DNA of 64,000 nt from Xylaria sp. FL1777 (lineage: Eukaryota; Ascomycota; Sordariomycetes; Xylariales; Xylariaceae). The notes under the pieces are model-generated. The model was not told the origin of the DNA. It did no database searches and worked only from the letters and a program-made list of their open reading frames with translations. This document shows, in pieces, positions 46,517-56,800 of the stretch. Location: positions 1-64,000 of the forward strand of contig MU400614.1 in the NCBI GenBank assembly GCA_022578965.1, in the 5' to 3' direction. Numbering within the stretch: position 1 is the stretch's first letter; every line of letters starts with the position of its first letter. The position numbers and the translations under genes are program-made.

Positions 46517-49402
46517 GTGTGGCTGCGTCAAAGTTGTGGCGAGTTGACTCCGAATGGCACCCGTTGATCTGGTTAATGGCGTTACTTTGCTCTTCGTGAT
46601 CACGCCACTTAGAAGATACAGGCTCACACGACACGCAACTCCTAAGTACTCTGCTGTAACTGAGTGCTACCTCCCCTTAAGCACATTCTGATAACTGCAT
46701 CTGTCGTATACATTTTCGTTACTTTGTTTTCGAACACAATAAGCATTTCACCTCTCCTTTTGGTTTCATCATTCGCATCACACCGCATCAGTCTTTCGTA
46801 TCACTACAACATCACACTAGCCTTTCGAGATCAAAACCTTAGGCCGCCACTATTCATTCTTACCTTCATTGGCCAGGCCGATGACATATGGACTCGATGC
46901 CTCTTAATTTCTTTTATTATTAACTACCATATTCCCTTGTTTCATTATCCAGCACGAGTCACGGCGCATACGACCGAATACGGCTAGAACTCCTGTTACG
47001 CACACAACGATTTGCTCTTTTTCTTTGGCGGACATTACCTCGGCCGGGCGCCCATCAAATTCTTGAGTTAGGAATTTTTGGATCTAATCATCATTTTGGA
47101 CATCAATTTTTTTGGTTCCTTCCTTGTATCACTACCAGCGCCGTCCAGCGAAGGTGTGTTTGTGGAAAAGGGCGAGAGAGAGAGAATGTCATTTTGGTGG
47201 ACGAGGAAAACGTGTGGGCAAATGCCAGGCTATTTTCTACCTCTACGGAACCTAGAGCAGAAGAGGAGCCAACCTTTTTTCTTTTTTTAACTCGTTAGAG
47301 AAAAAAGAAAGGTCACGAAGAATATGGAAGAGAAACCATGAACAACACGAAGCTTTGAAATCATCGAATCGTTACGCATACTCAAGAATCTGTTATGCTT
47401 TTGCTTCGCGGATGTACCAGACGTGGTTGCACGCACGCTACACGTAAAACAGCAAGAGGTACTGAGATATACGAGATTTGTAGGCAAATCAAAAAGATAC
47501 GATAGTGGCTGGAAGACTTCTTGACTATCTTTTCGTTTGGGCAAAAATTCAACAGCGAAGATCACGTAGAGCTGACGAAGGTGGACTGTTGAGGAAAAGA
47601 CGAATCGTGATAGATCAAGTCGATGTTGAGCGGCGGAGAAAAGGAAAAGACAAGTAGTCATAGCTACAATTCGTTGAGTCGATTTAGAACTGAAGTTGCA
47701 AAGAAATACGTGTAATACTTTAGAAATTTCTACGTGAAACTATGTTCTCTACAAACTCCTAACTAGAATAGAAAGGCCACAGGACGGCTAGAAGGGTATC
47801 TTGTTCGTATGACCATGCCTGCTTAAAATAATTTAGATTTCAAGGTAAGTACATTTGCATCTCAAAACCACAGCATTAGTTCATCGAAATGCTGACTATA
47901 GGCCATGCCTACAAGTCTAATGGAGAACTTCCTAGAACCATCAAATGGAATCGCCACAGGTAGTATTTCCAAGCAGCAGTACCACTAGACACCAGCCAGT
48001 TAGCCAGCTGCTGATTTCCTCGCCTCCTAGGATGTGGAACTGGCCCCCGAGCTTCCTGACAAGCACCGTGGCATCACTCTCGTTTGCATCATCGTGCTAT
48101 TCTTTTCGCTGTGTAGCTCTGGAGAGGCCTCCCCGTTTCGTGTTCCTGGTGCCGGGTCGCGATCTTGTACCAGTGCGCTTGTTCTAGCTACCACTGCTAT
48201 TTGCGTGTGAGACCCCGTTCATGTTTTCCTTTAGACCACGATCGTGAGGTCGATTTACAGGGCGGATAGCCTTTTTAGTCGCAGTTGCATAATATACCTG
48301 AAGTGATGGAAAGTAGCTAAATAGGCAATGAGGGGCTGTGACGGGTTTAGAATTGTGAAAAAGGAAGACGAAAGATTACAATTAGTTCTAGATATTCTCA
48401 ATAAATATCATACGAAATCCACTACTTATGCTTTGACATGCTCTAGACGCTATTCATAATGCCTCTAGCCCTTCGGTTTTCGGGCATCGCCGGCCATCTT
48501 GCGTAGACACCTTGAGTGGCTTGCGACTAGTGTAGGCGGATGACTAGATAAGTGTGCATGGTGGATTTATGAAAAGCCATACATGTCTCCGGAGGTGCTT
48601 AATAATGGAGGTGCCTGGTAGTCTTACAGGTCTCATTCGTATGCCCTATACCTCTAATATAACTTGGTACTTAAGAAATTATCATAATGTATCGGGCCTT
48701 TTATTCTGTCTTTTGCCTCTGTGGTACAAGTAGGCGAGCAACATATCCCGGACCAGCTGTCTAAGCCGAGACGAGTATCTCAATATTAATGGCTATGTAT
48801 CTTCATGACTAAGCACAAGATCGACGCTTCAAGATCTGATAATAACATTGTGATGTTATCGACATCCATTGAAACACTCCAAGAAGAAATAATGATTGTG
48901 ATGAACCAAAATCGAATCAACGGTACTTGACCAAAGTCCCGACAAGACTGGAGATGGAATAGCCAGCACAAGCACGCTTCCGCATTAAAAAACCCCCTCA
49001 CTATACCAGCGATGGCGAATGTACAGTATTGAGATTATTAATAGTTATCTTCTTTATTGCGACGGTGAGAGAGCGTGAAGGGTGCTCATCAAGGCGCACC
49101 CCCAGCCGAACTCTATGTCAGTCATGTAGCCGTGATATGCGATTCATTTTCGCAGGATCCCTCATCCTGTTCAAGCCAAACTTGCCTACCGCTCTACAGC
49201 CCTATGGTACATGTCTAATCCACATTCATATCGTACAAGTCTGGCTCTTTTTTTGGTGCTCTTCTCCGTCCTGTTCTCGCCTTGGTAGCTATGGTTGCAA
49301 TCGCGATTGCAGCTAGACTTTTATACTCTGGAAAATTGGGTTAGCCGACGATCAGAGGGCCGGCGATTGCTTTTGTTTCTTAGGTCGGCAGAGGAGCTGA
49401 GC
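46517..49402. other. Intergenic region between zinc-knuckle and Tom6-like genes
   Basis: About 2.9 kb between two convergent genes. Frames of 60-124 codons (46664-46987 +, 47287-47661 -, 47945-48187 +, 49029-49316 +) match nothing. At about 48030-48190 (+) a different frame reads DVELAPELPDKHRGITLVCI followed by a hydrophobic stretch, like the start of a fungal membrane protein, but stops soon after. It may be a gene fragment. Confidence 0.5.
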
Positions 49403-49666
49403 TTACGGCGGCAGAAGGAATTCGCTCCAGGGGCTAGCGAAGAAGGCGACGGCAGCCTGGCAACGAGGGTCAGCGCACGGCAGAGAAGAGGGAACCAGCT
49501 CTGTGCTGGGGATGAGGACGTCAAAACATACCCCGAAGATAGCTACACTCTTAACAACTGAGGCATTCTCGGGAGATGTGAGGGTGCTGTAGGTCGAGGC
49601 GATGACGCCCTTGGGCGCGCGGGCGCGAGGGTTGCCAGACTCGACGAGGACTCTCTTAGGCGGCAT
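49403..49666 (-). CDS. tom6: Tom6-like small subunit of the mitochondrial TOM complex (62 aa)
   Basis: Two exons on the minus strand, 49666-49532 and 49456-49403, joined across a 75-bp GTATGT...CCAG intron in phase 0, give 62 aa. The ATG at 49666 is preferred over an upstream in-frame ATG because the family begins MPPKRV. The N-terminus is basic (MPPKRVLVESGNPRARAPKG). The YSTLTSPENASVVKSVAIFG block and a single C-terminal helix (VVKSVAIFGAAVAFFASPW) end in FLLPP, as I remember for fungal Tom6. Tom6 stabilises the Tom40-Tom22 outer-membrane import pore. Because the protein is tiny, the call rests on this short pattern and gene length. Divergent from the 50178 gene. Confidence 0.8.
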   Translation of the reverse strand: MPPKRVLVESGNPRARAPKGVIASTYSTLTSPENASVVKSVAIFGVCFDVLIPSTELVPSSLPCADPRCQAAVAFFASPWSEFLLPP

Positions 49667-50177
49667 TTTCTTTTCTCTTCCTTTTTCTCGATATAAAGCA
49701 AGCAATTATTGGCCTATCGTTAAAAGAGATTCGGTGTGATGCTCCCCAAGGCGAACTGTAATCCGGAAATATCAGTGGGGAGGTGGATAGATAAGTATCT
49801 CAGAGGCGATGTTCACAGACACCAGATTGATAAAAAGCTGTCTACTTAAAATAGTGGGGTACTTGGAAGGTATTAGGCCTTAGGTAAGTAGGTACCTACT
49901 ACGTAGTACAGTAGATATGTAAGGGTGAAAATGCAATCGATAAGCCCAGCGGCACCAAGTACGCCTAGGTACGTATATGCGCATTGCGCCGATGGCGTCA
50001 CATGTGACATAGGTACTCCCGGCTAAGTCTCCCAATCACCAACTGTGGCATGTCAGTCAAGTTACCTACTTACTTACTTACTTACCGAGTCTAGTATTCC
50101 TTCTCACCAACCACTTCATGTAGCGTACCTCAAATCCAAGCCATTCTCCAATTCAATTGACGATTAGGAGACCAGCC
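49667..50177. promoter_or_regulatory. Bidirectional promoter region with a 12-bp palindrome
   Basis: A 511-bp region between divergent starts. It contains the perfect palindrome GTCACATGTGAC at 49997-50008 (an E-box-type CANNTG core) and TACC/GGTA and CTTA repeats (about 49.88-49.92 and 50.06-50.09 kb). The palindrome is a candidate factor-binding site; its function is inferred. Confidence 0.45.
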
Positions 50178-51564
50178 ATGGCCGACTCGCCTCGAATCGC
50201 CCGGCTCGGCCCTGGCGGCTTTCTCCCTCGGCAGCAGGCCGCGCTGCCCTCGCCTACGCCGAGCACGGCATCAAGCCGCGTCGCCGCCCTGCTGCCGCAC
50301 CCGCGGTCCAAGCCGCTGGTTCCCGGGTCGAAAAAGGAGGACTACGCTCGCGATTATGTCGCGCGCAGACTCCTTCATATATCACGCCGCTATGTCAAGA
50401 AATTCGGTATACCCGATCCCGCCGACGAGGTCACCGGCTATGAGGACATGGGAGAAGCTTGCCGTGATCTTGAGGAAGTTGTCGATATATTATGGTTTTC
50501 AGGAACCCGTATACCTACCCTTCCTCCTTCCCCTTCCCCTGTTCCCTTGTCGCTCGACTTCGTTTCTAATATGGTGTCTATGTATAGCCAGCCTTCAGGT
50601 CCCCTACCTCCTCAACGTCGCGCTCGCCTTCAATACTTACCTACCTTCATTCCCCCCCGCGCCTCGGCCTACGTTTACCCTCCTTCGGAAATTAGATCAC
50701 TGTTTTGCCAGCCTACTTGTGGGGTACGATGTGAAGACAAAGGATCCACTACCTGGTTTCTCTTCAACTGTCGACAACAGCGCCAAGATGCGGTTTTCAC
50801 GTACCGACATGGTGCGCTGCAAAAGTCTGGCAGATGAGACTCGTATGCTCGTTGCTGTTGTGATGAGTGGTGAGATAGACGTGATTGATGATGCTGAAGG
50901 TGATGAGGTCATCGTACAACGTCCCGCGCGTGCGAGGACAGAGGCCCGGGGTGATTCCGTTGAGGCTCCAAGTCCATCGGGTGGCTTCCGGAGCATTGAA
51001 ACCGTGAAGGCCGAGGAGATGGATGACGACGACGACGACGGCCTCGGCTTCAATTCTAGTCAAGAGGAGGCTGCGGCTCCTGCAAAGCGGAAAGCTGAAG
51101 AGATATCAGAAGATGTCTATATGACTGATGAAGCGCTAAACCCTAAACATGTCAAAGTCGAGGATAATGGAGCCTCAGGTGTGAGCCTCAATGATATCAT
51201 GCCAGCTGATGCCTCAAATTCACCAACGACCGGACGTTCCAAGAGCGATGACAAGGGGCAATTTCATTGGGCGCTGGACGATGACGATTCAGATGATGAG
51301 AACCAACCCAACAGGACTGTCTCTACTGCTGCTGAGGCTCATAACACAGCTAGTGGGGACTCGTTTCTTCCTTCACCTCCTCGGCCTCTTGATTCGAATG
51401 CTACCCGGGGGGACGGTCGTGGAACGGATGATAATAATGGAGAGGAAGAACTTGAAGAATACGATGAAGAAGATGAAGAACTTGAGATGAATATCGGACA
51501 GGTGTACGAAAAGACGCTTGTTCAGCTTGGTCAATCCCTAGGTGAATCCATAATTGATGACTAA
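50178..51564 (+). CDS. Conserved ascomycete acidic, nuclear-type protein of unknown function (435 aa)
   Basis: Two exons, 50178-50508 and 50588-51564, join in frame to give 435 aa. The start MADSPRIARLGPGGFLPRQQ is chosen over the ATG seven codons upstream by context. Residues about 50-210 look folded: KKEDYARDYVARRLLHISRR, ACRDLEEVVDILWFSGTPSL (across the intron), PTFTLLRKLDHCFASLLVGY and TDMVRCKSLADETRMLVAVV. The second half is acidic and disordered, with DDDDDD, a KRK basic cluster, EEELEEYDEEDEELEM and MDDDD tracts, typical of nuclear proteins. I have a vague memory of homologues in other fungi under names borrowed from the recombinase DMC1, but no Walker A or RecA-like motif is visible, so that name should not be used. 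Function unknown. Confidence 0.85.
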
Positions 51565-52824
51565 AGATCGTCCGGCTATGCATAAGCCAAATACTAACCG
51601 AATAGGACAAGCTACTACGCCGGTCGCACAGGATCTTAGTACATCACAAGTGTGTTAGAAACGGTTCATCTATCTATCATTGGAGATAGTATGGAATCAA
51701 TGTTCGATCCAGTCTGTGTGGGTAGAGGGGTATTCCGCAGTGGAAGAATGCACTTTGCAGAACTAGTCCACCGTCTAGCTAAGCGGGCCGTGCCGCGACC
51801 ACGCGACAAGTTTAGCTTACAAGATCCCGAGCGCCAGTACACTTGAGCTATTTGCAACATAAATCTACTAGATTTATGGCACAAATGCTGATGTGTCAGT
51901 ACGATATGTATGTTGCCATCGTATTAGGCTTGACAACATCTAAAGTATGTTGACAATCAACGTCACACATGGCTAAGAGTCTGAGATCTCTATTGGCTAT
52001 GCTCTCGTCCGCACCTCGATCCGGATAGGTCCATCACTTGACGAGGGGTACGAAGAGATACAGGGTCTCTTCTGGACCCGAGCAATGACATTCATTTCGA
52101 AGACAAGACGCGAAAATAAGAAGCTCCCTCATCAATGGGATACCCGCTTTTGGTATGAGCAGCACGATTTCCGCGGATCAATAGCATTGTAATTGAACCA
52201 GTCCGGGGAATTATATGAGCGAGTCCTAATGTCAATTGCCCAGGTTTTATATGATGTCAGCCCTGATGAAGACTCAGTAATCGATAGATGTCTGAGAGTT
52301 TTCCTGGCGGAGCATCTACAACGCCAGTCGACGTAGAACTAATGAAAAGTCTTCCAGTGACAGACATGTTAGGTCTTTATTACAAATAAGATCAAATAAC
52401 GATATTCGGGCCGACATCGTGAATTAGTCTTTGTCACACAGACCAATAGACATTGTGAACATTTTATATGCCGAGTCATATTGTATTTCTCGTGAGGGGA
52501 CATCGTATATGGCGAGATCTTGACTTAGCTCGTTTGAACACATATTGATTCAGCTTATGAGATTTTGTGCAGAGATAGGGGAATAAGAGCAAGGAAATAA
52601 TTAAATTTGGGTAGCTAGCAGAAGTTTTGTTTGTAGTAAGCATTTGTGACTCGACTATCCTAAGGAATCGTTACGCTGATTAATAGTATAGCGCTTAGAA
52701 AACGTAATTTAACAAGTTCGTATCATATCTAAGATCATCTCGTTCACTCATTAATTATGTTTGGTAAGAGGGGGCATGCTTATTACCAAGGGGCATTATT
52801 ACCTATTTGACGTCCACCTTCTTC
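51565..52824. other. Intergenic region containing a broken open frame
   Basis: Lies between the acidic protein gene and the convergent DUF2828 gene. The relic frame at 51977-52336 is listed separately; the rest is AT-rich and shows nothing. Confidence 0.6.
51977..52336 (+). pseudogene. Unrecognised protein-like frame interrupted by one in-frame stop
   Basis: One frame reads ESEISIGYALVRTSIRIGPS...YEEIQGLFWTRAMTFISK...LPHQWDTRFWYEQHDF up to a TAA at 52190-52192, then continues in the same frame as LNQSGELYERVLMSIAQVLY...VIDRCLRVFLAEHLQRQ to a TAG at 52334. The translation on both sides of the stop is rich in aromatic and charged residues and looks like a helical protein, unlike the neighbouring AT-rich DNA. 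There is no obvious ATG or splice that removes the stop (only a 13-nt GT...AG is available). I recognise no family. It is most likely the 3' part of a decayed gene, but chance cannot be excluded. Confidence 0.4.
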
Positions 52825-55348
52825 TCAGTCCATGACCACAAGAGGATCATAGCTTTTATGGCCGATGGCCTTCCGGACAGTACTCATCGGATCCAGCTTC
52901 CGCTTCTTAGCCTGCGTCTTAGACTCCACAACGACAGCATCACCATCCTCCTTCGTATCGAGATCCTCCCCCTCATCCTCGCCATCAAACGATCCATTGT
53001 CAAGGAATAACTTGAGCATGGCCTGCGAGTAGCCGCTAACGATGGTAGTGCCAGCATCTTCATATGTGACGGGTTTAGGAGCCGTCGGGTCGCCGCCGTG
53101 AATGTCTTGGCCATAACCAGCCCGTCCACCGGCGAGGTTCCAGAAGATAAGTTCAGGCATCTCGTAGCCCGCAGCTGCATATTTCTCCTTGATACGCTCA
53201 AAAGAGGAGTTGAAAGGAAGGCCATACTGATTACTCGTCCTCTCGGCCTGATCAAATTGCATGTCTGAGAAGACGAACACGCGTTTAACCATCTGCTCTT
53301 GAGAGAGCTTGTTGCGGATCGCCATAGGAAGGATGAGGCTTTCGAAGACAGCTACGAAGTCGGTATTCATATCCCAATGAGCTTTTTTGAGTTGGGCAAC
53401 CTTGTCATGGAGCGACATGGAAAGATCTATGCTCTCCACCTCGGGCCTTGGAGAAAAGGTAATAAAGTGACCACCAAAAGGGGGGGCAGTCACCTCAGCC
53501 AAGAGAAGCGATAGTCCTATAGAACTATCCAAGGGGCAGGTACCATCAGGAAACACTGGGCTTTGCACTGTTTACACGCTGGAGTTAGCGATTACTGAAA
53601 AGAGAAAGATTCCAGTTTATGTTTCGGGAGCATGCAGGGGCAATGAGGCCCAAAACCTGCCAGAAGGGGGAAATAATGACTCCAGGGGACTAACTTGAAC
53701 CAGAGACGTCGCAAACGGCAATGCTAGACTCGAGGGTGCCTGAGTCTCTGATCCGCTGCACAAGTGTCTTCCATTGCATAGCGGCGACTTTGGAGGCAAG
53801 CTCTTGCGTTACGGCGCCCCTGAGGCGGCGCGAAGCTTTCTCCCGTGCAGTTTTGATCAGCGTGGATGGCAAGAGCGTCGCACCGCTGATGCGCATCTTA
53901 CCCTCGGCAACTTCGTCGATGTACTGCGTAAAGCGCTCCGTGTCATGCTTGGCGAATATCTTAGAATAGTTCTTCATGGCCAAGGACGGCACGCGGTCGT
54001 ACTTGATCTTATCGTACGTCTTGGCGGAAAGGTTCCGTTCCACGGTGCCGAGATGGGCACGCAGTGCAGAGATGTCTTTACGGTATTCTTCTCGGGCGTG
54101 GCGGAGGTAGAGTTCTCGATCCGTAGAATTATGATCTAGGGCGAATTCTACTATTGGATGCAGCATTTCAGCAATGCTGGAAACAATAAACGTATGCTTG
54201 TCGTGGAATCGGTCGTGAGAAGGAGCCCACTTGGCGCACAATGAGATGTCCTTCTTCGCTTCATAGTCACTGCCCTTCAACAGAGCCAGATCTTTCTTTA
54301 GCTGCTCGGCAAATAGACGAGCCACAGTCAGGTAGAGTCCACGGTACACCGCGTTAGAGCCGAAAGCCGCCACGGCCTTGTCGTGTCGTTCGCTCCGTAT
54401 ATCGTGACGCCGAATCTTGGCTTCATCCTGGTCCACAGAGTTGCTGGGTGAGCTCTGCCTTGGGACATTTAGGATTTCCCGTGGCTGAACAAGAACATCG
54501 AGTCGTCCCTCGACGCTAAGGACAAGTATGTTCAAGAGATCTTTCCAGTAACCGTGGGAAACACCATGTCTGACATCAAATCGAGTCACATCGTCAACAT
54601 CTTGTGCGGGCTCCACGCCAACTACGACCATCTCAGGGTCTATGTCTTCTTTTTTCTTCTGGATGACCGGGCGACTTAGCCAACGGAGGTTGGAAATTAG
54701 CGTGAGAGGGTGGTGCTGTGCAAGCCAACCCGCACAGCGATAGAAGGTGGACTGGGAAGATTTGCCTAGGTGGATGGAACGGGCGTTGAAGATGATCTTG
54801 AGCGTAGCGAGAGGGTCGTCCTGCCAGGCAGCGTTGAGAAGCTCGAGAAGCCGCGGACCGGACACAACGTCCTCGAGCTCGACAAACAAATCTACAACAG
54901 CCGATTTAGTAGAGCGGTAGGCAATATCGGCGTTTTCCGTAAGCATCCTATTCTCTAGATCTCCATCTAGCACGGGGGCGGATCTACCATACGACAACAG
55001 ACCCTGAATGAAAGGGTGGCTTCTCTGGTCAGGCTGGCCCAACTCAACAGCCCTCGACTCTTCAGTCCAAGCCTCAGTGGTTGTATTCACATCTAACTCC
55101 ATCAGAGCGCCATGTAATTCTTGCGTGGTTGTGTGGGTGCCAACAAGGGTGAGACTGTCGCTTTCTGCATCCTCAGACTTTTTCACCTCTTTTTGGTCGG
55201 CAGTATCCCTGGAATAGATGATGTCTCGAACAAGAGCATCAAAGTCGGACTGCGACATGAAGAGATCGAAGCCGACATGGCTTGGAAACAGAACAGGGGT
55301 GTTGGATCTAAGATACCAGGGCTCCTGGTGCTCTGGAGAAGCAGCCAT
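52825..55348 (-). CDS. DUF2828 protein with vWA-like metal-binding motif (798 aa)
   Basis: Two exons on the minus strand, 55348-53695 and 53567-52825, join across a GTTAGT...AACAG intron to give 798 aa. The start is the ATG at 55348; the in-frame codon six bases earlier is GTG. Family landmarks are HPFIQGLLSYGRSAPVLDGD, FYRCAGWLAQHHPLTLISNL, VSHGYWKDLLNILVLSVEG, DISLCAKWAPSHDRFHDKHT and YDKIKYDRVPSLAMKNYSKI. The intron sits just after the MIDAS-type DVSGS motif (Asp547-Ser551), which continues as MQSPVFPDGTCPLDSSIGLS; RVFVFSDMQFD then gives the next metal-loop aspartate. The layout resembles Ro60/TROVE-like proteins, so RNA or ribonucleoprotein binding is a reasonable guess, but no function is established to my knowledge. 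The tail is acidic and basic (TQAKKRK). Confidence 0.9.
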
Positions 55349-56428
55349 GACCACGATAATAGCACGCCTATGAGCGTATTGCAGATAGGGGGTGAATGGG
55401 TGGAATGAATACCAAAAGTGACAATTGCAGTCTCAAACGGAGCAGAGCCAGTCGAGAAATACAAGTATAGGTGAATATAATAAGTAAGTAATCACTACCT
55501 AGGTACTATAATACCAATCCTTCCACTGGTCTACGGCGCATGTGCACTCACTTATTGCCACTGACTCACGCCGATCGTTACCTACTACCTGGGTAGGTAC
55601 TGATTTGCTCATAGTTGGTTCCGTTTGACGCACAACATCCTTGGCTGTGCGACTTTCCTAAAGAGGCACTTTCTAAAACAAGCCAGGGTGGCGTGAATGG
55701 CTGGGTATCAGAGGTCTAACGTAGCCACGATATGTCCAATGTAAATCTCTTGACTTGGAGAGTATGAACCATAATAGGAGAGTGTTTGGTGTATATGCTG
55801 ACTTAGTATACTAGCGCACGAGATATACTTATATATTTTATTCAGCATTATAATCGTAACTCTACATGTATCGTTTTAAACTCAATCTTAGCATTTTTCT
55901 CGTTTTGTTGCCACACTTGGCACTACCTACTTCAGATTCTGGGCTAAGTGGCAATCATTGTACTAGCTTTGTGTGAGGGATTCTAATTTTTGCATCCCGA
56001 TGCCTTTAGTCCTGGAGGCTTCTATACCAACTCTTTTTGTATATTCGGCTTTATAATTCTTTGTTGGCACCGTGGAACAAGTCAAATCCATTATCAATCC
56101 ACGTGGGAGATGTCTACTATTAATAAACACTTGTTTTGAATTGTCGTACAAGATTCCATTTATTGGACCGTATCAGCACCAAATTTTGACAAAGGGAGTG
56201 GATATTTGTCGTTTGCTGAGCATGACGGCCGAGCATGATTGGTGAACCCGGCCTCCCTGTGTCAATTGCCATGTGCTACAAAATAGAGAGAATACCACGG
56301 GCCACGATACTATGTATTCTCCTCCATTTCTAATTCGAAGCTTTGAAAATAAATCAATATAGAAGTTCCAGTTGTTCATCCTGGGCTTACTCTCACTACT
56401 CCTCACATAGACAAGTTTATCTAACAAG
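55349..56428. promoter_or_regulatory. Divergent intergenic region between DUF2828 and the DUF1996 fragment
   Basis: 1.08 kb between divergent starts, with a TACC/GGTA repeat at about 55.50 and 55.59 kb and no gene. Presumed to hold both promoters; AT content rises toward the right. Confidence 0.45.
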
Positions 56429-56629
56429 ATGCTAGGAAACAGTTACACAAAGGCCTTAGTTGGATTCGCTGCTCTTGCTAGTCAGGCAGATGCTTTTTGG
56501 CGTTTACCATGCTCTTCCCCAGTTGTTGTCGAACGGGCTGATCCCATCATGGATCCAAATGCGGTCTCTACGCATACCGAACACGCTGGAGTCTTGATTT
56601 GCTATTTTGGAAGAAGTCTTAGCTCCTAA
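56429..56629 (+). pseudogene. 5' fragment of a DUF1996 secreted-protein gene, truncated
   Basis: The frame begins MLGNSYTKALVGFAALASQA, a signal peptide, followed by FWRLPCSSPVVVERADPIMD and PNAVSTHT, the N-terminal block of DUF1996 proteins (FWRLPC...DPxMxPxxVSxHxHxIHG). After THT (about 56576) the conserved His/Gly block is missing and the frame reads unrelated sequence to a stop at 56629. The DUF1996 core of several hundred residues, and any WSC domain, is absent in the AT-rich DNA beyond. The signal peptide and first block are undamaged, so the break looks abrupt, as from an insertion or rearrangement at the edge of the AT block. An alternative is a long intron, but no coding exon is visible up to 64 kb. 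Confidence 0.75.
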
Positions 56630-56689
56630 GACATGTTTCGGGAGTAGTTTGAGTTAAGACATGCATGCAGATAAGACACGCAGATGTAT

Positions 56690-56800
56690 GTCTTCTGCGT
56701 TTGTATGTTTCTGCGTTTGTATGTTTCTAGGTCTATATATTTTTACAGACGCAAAAGACATATAAACGCAGAAAAGGAAAACACACATACGCAGGCAGAT
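56690..56800. repeat. Short direct and inverted repeats at the AT-block border
   Basis: TCTGCGTTTGTATGTT is repeated twice in tandem (about 56695-56727) and appears in inverted form as AGACATATAAACGCAGAA (about 56755). It may be the terminal or subterminal part of an old mobile element. Confidence 0.5.

Noticed and set aside
47287..47661. 124-codon minus frame downstream of the zinc-knuckle gene
   Set aside because: No recognisable motif, Phe/Ser-rich translation of an AT-rich trailer region, no splice partner.
53774..54139. Plus-strand frame of 121 codons inside the DUF2828 gene
   Set aside because: Antisense shadow of a well-supported coding exon; no motif.
55349..55354. Start of the DUF2828 protein two codons further upstream
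   Set aside because: That codon is GTG; the first ATG is at 55348.
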